Part shown: positions 1-11,724 of the stretch, piece by piece
Layout: the number at the start of each line of letters is the position of its first letter
How positions within the stretch are numbered: position 1 is the stretch's first letter
DNA from: Trichoplax adhaerens
Taxonomy: Eukaryota; Placozoa; Uniplacotomia; Trichoplacea; Trichoplacidae
NCBI RefSeq assembly: GCF_000150275.1
Contig: NW_002060964.1
Location: forward strand, 363,643-427,642
Length of the DNA: 64,000 bases
Direction: 5' to 3'
Made by a program: the position numbers and the translations under genes
Notes under the pieces: model-generated
Told to the model about the DNA's origin: nothing
Database searches by the model: none
What the model saw: the letters and a program-made list of their open reading frames with translations, nothing else

Positions 1-950
1 TAGTAGACAAAAAAAGTATAATTAAATGGCGAGCAAACCTAATCTACTTTATAAACTGTACCGCGCATGGCTGCAAGGAATATCACAAGCGGATGTTCAC
101 TGTTTAGCTAGTTCACCTATGGCCTTAAATTCTTTCTCTGTAAAGATTTCCATATCAGCGTCGTATCCGCATATGCATATGCATATGTTACGTACATAAC
201 ACGCTTCATTAAACCTTGGAACTATGTTTCTTACTAATTTTTCATATGTATTTTATATGCTATTAATGAAGTTAGACCAAGTAATGGTAGAGTCCTATTT
301 GCGACATTTTACCTGAGTTGTCGTTCTTTTATTGGCTAACGCTACCTAAATATGATTTAGTTGGTGTGCATGTTCAGTAGATATAAATAGTAATATATCA
401 TCTATACTATATATTAAAATTTGACTGTCCGAATTTTGTACGTCTGTGGGTATATGAAACTGACGCATATCACACACTGAGTCAGGAATAATTCATTCAC
501 GGGTCCTCTACTATACTTGGAAAAGATATAGACTGGAGGTTACAGTAATATAGAATAAAGAGTAGAAGCACTGAAATAAAAGCTTCGACTAAGGAAAGAG
601 TAGTCTCTTTGCTGCGAGATTTTCAATAGTATGACTATGATGAATCAATAGTTCCACTATATAGTACTGTACAGTACAGTATACGGCAGTGTGCAAAAGC
701 CAGGATGTCATTTTATGATAGTATTACTGACTTACTGGAAAATGAAATTAACTAATGTAGTGTTTATGAAGCCATGGACACACAAGTGATAACCAAGGAG
801 TAATTCCTGGTATCGTGAGCGGGTATTCTACTTGCCGGCCTGGAGTGTGTCAAAGATTCTATCAATTTAGCGAGTCAGTAACATTGTCATAACAGAATAC
901 GCATAATTCCGGCAGGAATTACTCGATAATAATTTTTCTTTCCTCATTAA
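1..950. other. Intergenic, no gene seen
   Basis: AT-rich DNA without a convincing exon in either strand. It holds a short alternating CATATG tract near 171-188 and an isolated copy of the TACTGTACAGT-type motif near 664-685. The 3' end grades into the repeat array that begins near 960. Confidence 0.6.
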
Positions 951-959
951 AGAGTGTTT

Positions 960-2950
960 CCTATTTTAACATCAAGGGGAAAATTGTTGAGAAGTTCCAG
1001 GCTACGCAAATCTGGAGACAATCGACCAGGTTGGAAAGAAAAAATCCAAGGAGCAATTGATCCATCGAAAGACGAATAGAGCAACAAGGCAACATTTGCA
1101 GTTTTTAACATTGCATGGTACTAATGTGAGCGAGCATAATGTTATAGTACGAGTCAAATAATTACCGGCTGACCGTATCAGAATACAGTCTGGATACGAT
1201 TGACCAGGTTAGAAAAATTTTTCAATGAGTAAATTGAACAATCGAAAGACGGATAGACTAATAAGGTAACATTTGCATTTGCTGTTTCCAGCATTGCAGG
1301 ATAATCGATATGAGCGAGCATAGTCCGTGGTATTTTGTGCTATTAGTACGAGTGAAATCAGTACCGGACGATAGTGTCAAAGTTCTTACAGTTTGGATAC
1401 GATTAAACAGGTTAGAAAAAAAGATTCAAAGAGTAATCCAATAATCGAAAGACGGATGGACCAATAAGACAACATTTTCATTTGCTGTTTCCAACATTGC
1501 AGGATAATTATTCGATATGAGCGAGCATCGTCACGGAATTCTAAGACTAATACTGTATTAGTCTTAGAGATTAATACTCTATTAGTCTTAGAAATCTCAG
1601 GTATTTATGCTATCAGTACGAGTGAAATCAGTACCGGATGACCGTGTCAAAGTTCTTACAGTTTGGATACGATTAACCAGGTAAGAAAAAAAATTTCAAA
1701 GAGTAATTGAATAATCGAAAAATGGATGGACCAATAAGACAACATTTGCATTTGCTATTTCCAACATTGCAGGATAATTATTCGACATGAGCGAGCATCG
1801 TCACGGACTTCTAAGACTAATACTCTATCAGTCTTAGAAATCTCTGGTATTTATGCTATCAGTACGAGTGAAATCAGTACCGGATGACCGTGTCAAAGTT
1901 CTTACAGTTTGGATACGATTAACCAGGTTAGAAAAAATTGAAAGAGTAATTGAAGAATCGAAAGACGGATGGACCAATAAGACAACATTTGCATTTGCTG
2001 TTTCCAACATTGCAGGATACTTATTCGACATGAGCGAGCATAGTCACGGACTTCTAAGACTAATACTCTATTAGTCTTAGAGATTAATACTTTATTAGTC
2101 TTAGTGATTAATACTCTGTTAGTCTTAGTGATTAATACTCCATTAGTCTTAGAAATTAATACTCCATTAGTCTTAGAGATTAATACTCCATTAGTCTTAG
2201 TGGTTAATACTCCATTAGTCTTAGAGATTAATACTCCATTAGTCTTAGAGATTAATACTCTATTAGTCTTAGTGATTAATACTTCATTAGTCTTAGTGAT
2301 CAATACTCCATTAGTCTTAGAAATCTCTGGTATTTGTGCTATCAGTACGAGTGAAATTAGTACCGGATGACCGTATCAAAGTACGAGTGTTACCGCCTGC
2401 GCGGATAGTGCCATTGATTCAATGAATTTGCTACCAGTTATTTCTTTTTCCTCTAGCAATATCACACTAATTCTATAATTTACAATAAATAAGTTTGAAA
2501 TGAATTGATTGGCAATACTTCTCTTTCACCCTTCTTACAGTCTGGATACGATTAACCAGGTTAGAAAAAAAATTTCAAAGAGTAATTCAATAATCGAAAG
2601 ACGGATGGACCAATTAAGACAACATTTACATTGACAATTTTCAACGTTGCAAGATAATTAGTATGAGCGAGCAATAGTGCTATCGGTACCAGTGAAATCA
2701 GTACCGTCAAAGTACTAGTGTAACGCCAGCGGGTCGTGCAGTTGATATAATGAATTTGCTGCCAGTTATTTCTTTCTCCATTAGCAAGATCAAACTAATT
2801 CAATAATTTACTATCATGAGTTTGAAAAAAAGTCTTCTTGCTTTAAAAAATTGATTGGCAATACTTCTCTTTTACTCTCCTTACAGTCTGAATACGATTG
2901 ACCAGGTTAGGAAAAAAATTTCAAAGAGCAATTGATCCATCGAAAGACGA
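960..2950. repeat. Degenerate tandem array of 200-270 bp units upstream of TERB1-like gene
   Basis: At least seven diverged copies of one unit follow each other. Landmarks are GATACGATTAACCAGGTTAG (near 1010, 1193, 1397, 1669, 1912, 2546 and 2890, with substitutions), then TCGAAAGACGGATGGACCAA, then CATTGCAGGATAATTATTCG and GAGCGAGCAT. Several copies also carry a near-perfect inverted repeat of CTAAGACTAATA about its TATTAGTCTTAG partner (near 1542, 1811 and 2053). The last copy runs into the first exon of the downstream gene: the ATG at 2951 lies in its CGAAAGACGAATGGATCAAC segment. Sequence shows the repeat directly; its origin is inference. Confidence 0.85.
2053..2328. repeat. 24-bp minisatellite nested in the larger array
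   Basis: About eleven consecutive units related to ATTAGTCTTAGAGATTAATA-CTCC (24 bp), differing at a few positions (AGAG, AGTG or AGAA after TCTT; CTCC, CTCT or CTTC before ATTAG). The unit looks derived from the TATTAGTCTTAG arm of the hairpin seen in neighbouring copies of the larger repeat. Open frames on both strands through the tract are by-products of a unit length divisible by three. Confidence 0.9.
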
Positions 2951-5900
2951 ATGGATCAACAAGGCAGCAGTTTCCATGACGATTCATTGATAAACAGTCA
3001 AGTACTTTCGGAAAAAGATTTAAAATTTTTAATGCAAGCTTTAAAAATTCCAAGTACTCAACATCAAGCAATGGCTTGTGTAGCAATGTTATGCTCTAGC
3101 AAAGGTACGTAGGAATGAGATTTAGTAATGTATTGATATGGGCTGGTAATGGATGATGGAGGCTATTTGAAACGTCGTCATTGCTGGACGGCTTTCATCT
3201 ACTCGCTGAACGCATCGCCATTTCGTCACTATCACTGTATTAATCCTCTTGTTAACCCAATTCAATGAATCGGATTGATTTCCCAATTCTATATGCTAAA
3301 GAACTTTGATCTTAAACTTACAAATGGAAGAAATAACCAATTCTTTTAGCTTGCGTCTTATCATTTTTAAATTGTAACCTACCAAAAGAATGAATGATAT
3401 TGCAATTTTTTGTACAGGGAATCATGCGGTAATCAATCCGTTTATCAGCGGTATTTATCATCGCGGAGGGCTTGACATTTTACAGCAAGTGATCTTAACT
3501 TCTAGAGATTGCCAGACATTAAAAGTGGCTTTAATGGCACTGGCTAGTTGTATTGAACAAGACGGTAAAGTATCTTATTACTATCAGATGGTAGCACTTA
3601 ACACGTTTTTTTTGGAGCTGCTTTTCTTCAATACGAGCACATTAAAATGCTTACAAAAGTGACAGTGATTGATGTGCGTAATTACAGTATAAGCTGTATC
3701 AATACTTGCATCCTACAATTTGATTTCCTTCGATATAGATCAAGCCTCTACAATCCCACATGGTCATTATAGTATCTTAACAGTAAATGATAAAAACGAA
3801 AGCGACATCTAAGATGTAGATTATAAACATACCTGCACTTGCTTTATATTAATATGTGAAATTGATCCCGCTGTAAAGAGTGGCTCTAATTTATTTACTT
3901 TTCGTACACTTTACCGGCCAACCGAATATCTTAAAGGTTTACTGCTTATGGCTTTGTAAACGCACATTTGAGATGAACGTAGCTTCTATGTGCTAATCTC
4001 CTACATGACAGAATTATATAGGTGTAAATGCCTAAAGCAATTTTCCACTTTCTCTTTTACGCCGGTGTTATCTAGGAAACTGTAAATTTCATGTTTACAC
4101 TCAATCCTTATACAATAGTTTATATGCTATCCTCTCTTCAGTTGTTACCAAGGATGCTTGGGCATCAGCTGCGTATTTAATTAGTTGTCTTGCATTTAAA
4201 AATGGTAAGTACTTTTTTTACGTACCTTAAATCAATTAGTCCCATACATTTCTACTGTTTCTGGAATACACGTCATGATGGACTGCAAATTGAACTCTGT
4301 GTAATTTGTGATGCAAAACTGTTGAAACTAGTTATGACAAAATAACTTGTAGTTCTTCTACTGACAGTAAAGTGCTAACAGTGCTTACAATAATGTTGCT
4401 TTGCTAAGAACTATCAGTATAGATCGAAGCCATTTAAAGATTAGTTCTATATTTTATGAATAATTTAAAAGTCCTTGCAAAGTACGCTATATCATTTTTG
4501 GTCTTCAAATTATAGTGTATGTGTTTACTAGATTACATAATTCACAACGATTCTTGCGAATATTAAAAGTGTTATTAGAAATTTGATAGAAAACAGCAGA
4601 TAGCGAATCACGCCTAAAATAACGAATGCAATCTGCAGGTCGAGGACAAGTATTAGCTGGGAATTCCAGATGCTTGCACGGACTCTGTGATCTATTAAGG
4701 TAAGATGTAATGTTTTCGTTTGGCATTTGTGTCATCTAGCCATTATAAGATGCGAATGTATAGTAGTGCTGCCTTTCTTAAGAACGGTATGATGCTGCAC
4801 AATGTGCAATCCTTAAAGTACTACAATCTAGCTAAAATACTTTCTTTCAGTTATGCAATAGAACGAAGAGAAGTATCGGAGACTATGGTGTATCAAAACA
4901 GTATATGTCAGGATTTGATGGCGAGTGTAACATGTGCCATAACATGCTGTATTGCTAATCCTACTAATGGTAGTGAAAGTATTGCCTGGGTTGTACCGAA
5001 GCTATTCCTAGTTTTAAAAATTGACTGCTTATTATCTGTCTTCTACCATCTTGATTCATACAATTTTTTAGTTACCAATCAGAACAAATGCGCTTTTATG
5101 CTACCTGAATTAATTTCTGCTTTGAAAAACAGCCAAGATTTGGTCTTGCTTTGTACCGTAACCAGTATTTTAAACGTCTTACTTGATAATCATGGTAATA
5201 GTGCTATAATTCTGCTAGGTGTGAATTCACAATGGCAACTGGCTTAGCAACACATTTAGTTAACTAAATGAGCATTTCGATGTACTGTATTGATAGCGAG
5301 GAATATACGAATATTTCGTTACAATGATGGCTTAAGATGCCTTTACCGGGCTATAGACAACATTCTTAAACAATGGCATAAGGATATGAAATCAACAATC
5401 ACATTAAAGGCCTTATACCACCTGATTATGATTTCCAATAGCTTTGTTGATGAAGGTTTGATTGTAACGAAAGCAAATTATTCGTACGAGCTCGACATAG
5501 TAGAATATACCAATACGAGTTATCACGTTGTGATCTTTAATCATCCTAGTCACTGAATTGTCCATATATGCTGTATATATTTACAGTCAAAAATAATGAA
5601 TGCAAGCCTACATATAAGGATTATATCTGCAACTTGGTAACAATACTAAGGACAATCATTAACAGTAAGAATAATAAGAACCTATGTGTTGAAATACTGA
5701 TTGCGATAGGATATGCCGCAGCATCACACCCGGGTAAATACTGTATAAACTCTTATGATATTTGCAAATGCCACAATTAACATTAAGCTTGACCGCTTCA
5801 CGTCATATGTATATATATACAGTATATATATTTACATACTAACATATACTTGTGTACTCTCTTTAATGCAATAACTATGAAAACAACCTATAAAATTATT

Positions 5901-6569
5901 TTCAATAATTTTCTTCAATTTGAATTCTTAACCTATTTAGAAGTTGCCAACTGCCTTTGTGAAACTGAATGTGTAACGATACTATCAGAATTACAAATTA
6001 ATTCTGAGGTTTATTAGATTTTGCGTTTTTATTAAACTACGTAAACAATTTAACAAATAAGTATTTACTGTACTGTGTGCTAATTGTTGTTTACGCGTGG
6101 TGTAAGGCCTCTTTAGTTACTTAATGTTCCAATATTGGTGCATATATCCAATGCTTACAGGTCAACGTCTTGGCTGAACTAGCGGATTATGTTCTAATAG
6201 AGCTCGAAAAAGGTAAGCTAAGCTGCATCGACAAATATGTATTGTTGTGATACATAGCAGCAAATTATATCTTTACATCTAATATTCAGAAGAGGCTGTT
6301 ATATTCTCATTATGAAAGTCTAGCCGAATCCGCACACCCAGTCTGCTTTAAACATATTACTATTGCTTTATTTTGTACGTTATGTAGATTGCAGCAGTAC
6401 TTTACGATTCTAACTGTATTATTACCAATAAATTACAGAAAGTAACAGACGATTCGAATTGGATACAATGAAATACAGAAACTCTTCTACATGCGAATGG
6501 ATTCTATTAACAAAAGAGGATTGCGATCTGTCTTCTGTAGAATTAATGTCGGATGAAACTCTAGATTAA
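2951..6569 (+). CDS. TERB1-like armadillo-repeat protein (meiotic telomere attachment)
   Basis: Eleven proposed exons: 2951-3104, 3418-3564, 3618-3677 (weak acceptor), 4142-4204, 4639-4699, 4851-5194, 5297-5455, 5587-5733, 5941-6008, 6161-6212 and 6439-6569. Phases agree throughout, giving about 461 residues. The product is helical and ARM-like from end to end. Order and spacing follow the N-terminal ARM domain of vertebrate TERB1, for example GGLDILQQVILTSRDCQTLK, NGRGQVLAGNSRCLHGLCDL and CIANPTNGSES against matching TERB1 segments. TERB1, with TERB2 and MAJIN, tethers telomeres to the inner nuclear membrane in meiotic prophase. The model stops soon after the ARM region, so the C-terminal Myb domain and TRF1-binding part of vertebrate TERB1 are absent or in exons I did not see. 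The exon 7 donor (GTTTGA) is non-ideal. An AATAAA lies at about 6722. The ARM call is firmer than the orthology. Confidence 0.6.
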
Positions 6570-7386
6570 ATGATTAGACTAGTTTATATTATCATAGGTT
6601 ACAAGATTTTCGTTTCTTCTAGTTTAATATACAGCTTTGATTAATAGTGCAATTACAATTGAATAGCGTTGTCTCAATCTGTTCTAATCATAAACTGCTT
6701 CAAACGACTTCCCAGTAAAGCAATAAAAATATTGACTGTTTCAAACTATAAGTACTGTAATTACTTGCAGCCTTAATAATTTGTAAGGGTTTAGTGAAGG
6801 TCAAGTTTTTAATATACATAGTTAGGTAATCGTGCACTGTTGCAATTAGTTCTAATGCTTTGCAATGCAAGAAGTCTTGTAAAGTTAATCATGAGCTGAT
6901 GGACTCATTAATAGCTTGTTTAATATGTACATAAGCTAGAACTACCAATATTGGTAAACTTGATGCTTAGCCAAGTAATAGTGGTATTTTTGCATAAAGT
7001 AATCAAAACGCACTTCACAAAATGTAAATGAGTAACCAATACTTTAATGAGAGTATAAAATCTTTAAATACAGACGATAATTACTTGCATGGAAACTGTA
7101 CATCACGCAGTATTACTGTAGAAAGACAAAGTACAAAGTGAAGCTCCGGTCTTCTAGACATCGGATGACTGAAATATTCAATTAAATAAATGATTGACTA
7201 TTGCAAAGAAAACAACAATTAAATGATAGGTCATCAAAACTGGATAACTTCTTGCAAAATTATTTATTAATCTCGGTCGGTAGAAACCGTGTTCCCGTCT
7301 GTTTTTACAATTTTATTCGAAACTATGATTAATTTAGACTGCGTCGAAACATTCATCCTTTTTGATGAAAAATTAAAGCTCGGATT
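6570..7386. other. Convergent intergenic region
   Basis: Lies between the stops of the TERB1-like gene (+) and the glycosyltransferase (-). It is AT-rich, with a possible AATAAA polyadenylation signal near 6722 for the plus-strand gene. No further exon was recognised. Confidence 0.5.
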
Positions 7387-10300
7387 TTACTCAATTGCTT
7401 CAGACCAAATTGCAATTTCGCGTAATATCACCCAATTGCGATATTTATTAGGTATATAAATTCTAACACAACGGATTGGATTTTTAAACGGCGATTGATT
7501 AAGGTTAGTCACATCAATGTCTACGTTACCATTTCTTTTGAAATCGCCAATTTTATTCCAGCTAATACATTGTTGAAGGTAATAAGTAGAAGAAACTTGC
7601 AATTCGGCAGTGTGTAAGCAATCTCGTCGCCTGGCCTTGTCACCAGTTAATACAGCTACCCGTTTTAATTTGATAGGACTATGAAATATGATGGTAATTG
7701 TATCTTTCGCTCGAGGCTGTTTACACCAATAATACGTTACAGTTTTACCGTAAGCAAATTCTGGTTCAGTTCCACCATAACTTTGCAATGTTGTAGTAAC
7801 TTTTGCTGGTGGATTATTACTATTATAGACACGAGCAAGGGCAAATTGTATGTCCTTTAATGGCTGGGATTTTCCTTTCAGCGAAGATTTAATACCAATA
7901 TGTTGAAATAATGATGGTAAATAAACTAAATTACTTGGTAACATTTTCAAGTTACTGTAAAAATTGATGAGATAATCTACTGGATGCTCGTCATAAAACA
8001 TGTAGAAAAAACGTCCTAATTCAACAATATCACTACTTCGGTATAATTTACCGATATAACCTAATGTAGAAAAATGAATGCTGCTCCAATTTTTATGTCG
8101 CTGTCGATGAATATAGTCACGAATTATATCGAAGTAGCCGTGAAAGGTAACAACATCGTCCTCTAATTGCATGTAATACTGTGAAAGAGTAGCTGAATAT
8201 TCAAATAGGAAGGCATAGTCGATACACTGTTTGGATCTCCAAAATACACGATCAGGCGAATCGTTATAGTTACGCTTTAAATTACGCAACTTTGGATAAT
8301 ACCAGCGTGGAGCTTGAATAATTTGCACTAAGCCTGATTCTAACCAAGGTTGATAAGTTTTCTTTAACTCTTGTACTCGTTTTAACTTATATAGTGGATC
8401 AAAATCGGCAAGAAATACAATAATATTAACCATTTTCTGATCTTTGCCATTCAAGTTATTAATTAAAGATGTTAACGTCTTGAATAAGTAATCAGCACTG
8501 GCTCTCTTGACAGTAGGTATTCCAATTGTTAAATAGCCTACGCAGGGTTGAAAGAAAAAAAATGAATTAAATAAAGATTGTTGAGTTGACTTAAGCATAA
8601 GTAAAAGAAATACTCGCATTGCTTTCTAAGACTAACTTACGCGGTTGATCGGGCCATTTTCCTTCCAAAATAGCAATACTTTTATTCTTAAGATGGCCGT
8701 AGCAGGCACAGTTATTAACTGTTGTTGAATTCTTAAAAGCATTCACTAATGGAAATGAATAGAATTATAAATTTATTGCCACTTTCTAGATTACTATAAT
8801 TACTTTTCAGAAATTTAAGATTTTAGGTTACAGTCGATACTGTTAGTTTAATGCAATATTTATGCTATCTATTTGCTTTAGAAATTAATTAACAATCGCG
8901 TTGATTGATTTTAATTTGCAATATTATCTTATTGAATTTGGTAATAAAAACAGTGGCTAAACCATTGTAAATTTAAAATATCGCAACATAAAGATGGCAT
9001 CAACATGGTGGTTATTATCGGTGAAGTAACTACTGTCAATTACATTCTACTATGTTCTATTGATTGGATTGAAGGAAAGATGCTGATTATAATGATGCCT
9101 GTTCGCTAATACCGACAAGTATATGGTATAACAAGAGCAGAAGATGAAAGAAATTTGTATTTCAACGATAGTCATGTGGACTATTTTTTCAGTTAATCAA
9201 GTCTCAATCACTTTCTAATACAAATAGTTTAACCTTGATATGATACTGTTATGATATTACAAAGTAGTGTATAGTAATACGTTTTATCATCAATTCTTTT
9301 TTTAAACTAATCCAAGAACGGCATAGTAATAACAGCAGAAAATGAAAGAAATCTCCATTTTAACTACTGTATAATATTACGTTTACCAAGTGTCAATTAC
9401 TTTGTAGTGCAAATGATTTAATCTTGATATGATGATGTCATATTATCATAAGTAATACATTTTATCATTCTTTCGACGAATACAAAGTACAGCAGAGTAA
9501 CATCAGCAAAAGATGAAAGAAATTTCTATTTTCTCCACGAGTATTATACACTATTGATCAAGGGAATAATATATTAGCCATCTCTCAATGCTTATTCTAT
9601 TAGTGCTAGTTGAATCTCGATACGATCCTGTCATGTTACTATAAAGTCATCCATTTTATCATTCTTTTAAACAAATACAAGTACAGTAGAGTAACATCAG
9701 TAAAAGGTGAAAGAAACCTCCATTTTCTCTATCAGTTTTGCATACTATTGTTCAAACGAATATTATGTTACCCATCTCTCAATGACTATTCTATCACTCT
9801 TAACCTTGATATTATCATGTAATGTCATGCTTAGAAGAGAAAGAAGTGTTCCACCATGTTCATTATTTGTGTTCTACTGTACAGCATTGTTTAAAGTAAT
9901 ATTATGTTGACCATTTGAATTTGCTTTCCTATTGCCAGGTTTAACCTTGATATTGTCATTTAACACCCATTAGAAAGGAATACGCTAATTATGCCTGCAA
10001 TCTATTACAAGTACAAGAATAACGACAGAAAATGGAAGAAACTTTCATGCTAAACTATCAATGTTGTATACTATTATTCAAATGAATATGATGTTGACCC
10101 TCTGTAGATTCCTTTTGGTTTTGAGTAACCGTAGTCAAACATTGTAATATTAAAATAGGTCGGTTCTGGTTCAATTTCCTATTATAAGCTTGAATGTGCA
10201 TTCCTGTTAGCGAAGTTATCCTACCTATAAGTGACTTTATATAACGCTTTTAGTAAGACATACGTGTACGCTAATCATACTAGTAAATCTATACCAGTAG

Positions 10301-11134
10301 AGCAATTTTAGCTCAACACGACAAGCACTTTGATTTTATCTACAGTATTGAAACGTTCACGAGAATATAATCTTGGCTATCTCTCGTTCACTTGCTATTC
10401 CCAATAGAGGAAATAATCTACTTTTTTGTGTGTATAGTCTAAACGAATAAATACGAACGTTGATATTGATTCTTGTCCTTGTTCTCATCACGTAAAGTTA
10501 TTCTTTTAAGTGAGCCACGATGATGATGAAGGCTGATATCGAGTAAGCAAGTAGATGAAAAGGTTTCTTAATAATATGATGAACTGTTTGATTGAATTAG
10601 AATTGGTCAAATGCAATGCGTTTATATTGACGTGGTGAAAAATTAAGAAATATGCCGATCGGTTAAGTTTTCTTGCTGTCGTTGGCACACCAATTAAAAA
10701 AGGTACTCTGACTCCCCAGATACTCATTGAAGGCAGTTATCGGAGATTACTGTTCTCATCATTTTTAACATCAAGTGTCGTTTATCGTAACATTGATTTG
10801 TCGCTTATCAAGTCTCGTTGGAACGGCTAGTTCAACACATTACTGTCATCTATGAGCACGCTACAACGACATGATTCCAGCATCATTGAATACTGTCTAT
10901 GGCTGTTTATCATACTGATTCTATTTCCTGTTCATACGCAAGAATGAATCGAGTCTATATTCAGTCTAACTTTACGCGATGGAGATTGTTCATTTTGTCC
11001 GATAACTTACCTAGATGAGTGCTGCTGTGGTTGTCGTCAGTTCGATGGCTGAAATAGATATAAAAATTGACCACAAGAGTGAAGGCAAAAACGAGAAAAA
11101 TAGTGCGAGATTTATGGAAACGAAATAAATTCAT
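7387..11134 (-). CDS. GT54 family alpha-1,3-mannoside beta-1,4-N-acetylglucosaminyltransferase (MGAT4-like)
   Basis: Three exons on the minus strand: 11134-11011, 8745-8641 and 8537-7387, phases 1-1, about 459 residues; an upstream in-frame ATG at 11197 would add 21. Exon 1 encodes a short basic tail and a membrane anchor (RTIFLVFAFTLVVNFYIYF), as expected of a type II Golgi enzyme. Exon 2 encodes part of a stem. Exon 3 starts at YLTIGIPTVKR, the hallmark opening of the MGAT4 catalytic domain, followed by a WRSKQCIDYAFL segment, the donor/metal-binding QLEDDV motif (near 8155-8168), SLFQHIG and the C-terminal WVILREIAI. MGAT4 enzymes add GlcNAc in beta-1,4 linkage to the alpha-1,3 mannose arm of N-glycans. 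Length is nearer MGAT4C than MGAT4A/B, so the subclass is left open. Family assignment is strong; joining exon 1 across a 2.3 kb repeat-filled intron is inference from phase and anchor topology. Confidence 0.85.
9110..10130. repeat. Degenerate tandem repeat array in the glycosyltransferase intron
   Basis: At least five copies of a roughly 180-210 bp unit can be traced by an AGCAGAAAATGAAAGAAA-like segment (near 9138, 9336, 9508, 9700 and 10028), each followed by a CTCCATTTTCTC-like stretch, ACTATTGTTCAAACGAATAT and an ACCTTGATATTATCATGT-like segment. Copies are diverged, with substitutions and small indels. No coding capacity is evident. The array fills much of intron 1 of the GT54 gene. Confidence 0.7.
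10600..10727 (-). pseudogene. Relic of a paralogous GT54 exon inside the GT54 intron
   Basis: On the minus strand the frame reads VPFLIGVPTTARK followed by LNRSAYFL, which parallels the start of the neighbouring catalytic exon (YLTIGIPTVKR then ASADYLFKTL). The similarity fades after about 25 residues and the frame then runs to a stop at 10506 without the downstream GT54 motifs. No clean acceptor plus donor pair was found. It could be a decayed duplicate exon, an alternative exon, or chance; the G-[IV]-P-T-x-x-R match is the only real evidence. Confidence 0.35.
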
Positions 11135-11325
11135 CCTTGGCCAAATGAAGGAGAGACTTTCCGATCTTTCAGCTTCAATCTTAAAAGCAAACAACAATCG
11201 GTGAAAAGCTGAAATTACAATTGGTCAAGATTCTTCTTCATCAACGATCACTAGCAGGCATTATTTCATCTTGTCCACTTGACAATCTAGCCTATCTAGG
11301 AAAGCAATATTGTCAAGTAAAGATC

Positions 11326-11724
11326 ATGGCAGTGAAATGGAAGTTGGCTAAAAATGGGACAAAATGGATCGATGGTTGCACTAATGAATTGATATTCCTA
11401 TTTTCTTCTTCAGTATATCTGCATATTGTTGACATGAATACCAATTATGTTCAAGTCGAAAATGAAGACAATGAAAGAGAGGATGGCATCATCCAGTCAG
11501 TAGAGTGTAGCGTGCAGTGCAATTCGATCAATAGTACCGTAGCAATCTCCAACAAGCCTAAGCACGAGACCAACCCAAAACCAAACAAAGAAGGCAGATG
11601 TACCGTAGAAACTAGAAAGGCTTTCCGAAATGTTATTACAGTCCATAGTCCAGTCCACTTTGTACAGTCATTATTGGACGACAATGGAGAAAAAGGGCAA
11701 ACATCACAATTAGTTGTGGATTAA
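11326..11724 (+). CDS. Hypothetical open frame, 132 codons
   Basis: An ATG-started frame of 132 residues on the strand opposite the glycosyltransferase, beginning about 130 bp upstream of that gene's alternative start. The frame is open further upstream to 11221 without an ATG. The product is hydrophilic after residue 40, with acidic (NEDNEREDG) and Asn/Lys/Pro-rich segments, and I recognise no domain. The antisense strand is also open here, which suggests composition rather than selection. It may be a single exon of an unseen gene or not coding at all. Confidence 0.2.
   Translation: MAVKWKLAKNGTKWIDGCTNELIFLFSSSVYLHIVDMNTNYVQVENEDNEREDGIIQSVECSVQCNSINSTVAISNKPKHETNPKPNKEGRCTVETRKAFRNVITVHSPVHFVQSLLDDNGEKGQTSQLVVD

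Noticed and set aside
2104-2370. Open frame of 88 codons with LVLEINTP-like peptide repeats, and its antisense counterpart
   Set aside because: It is the 24-bp minisatellite read in frame; unit length divisible by three keeps both strands open.
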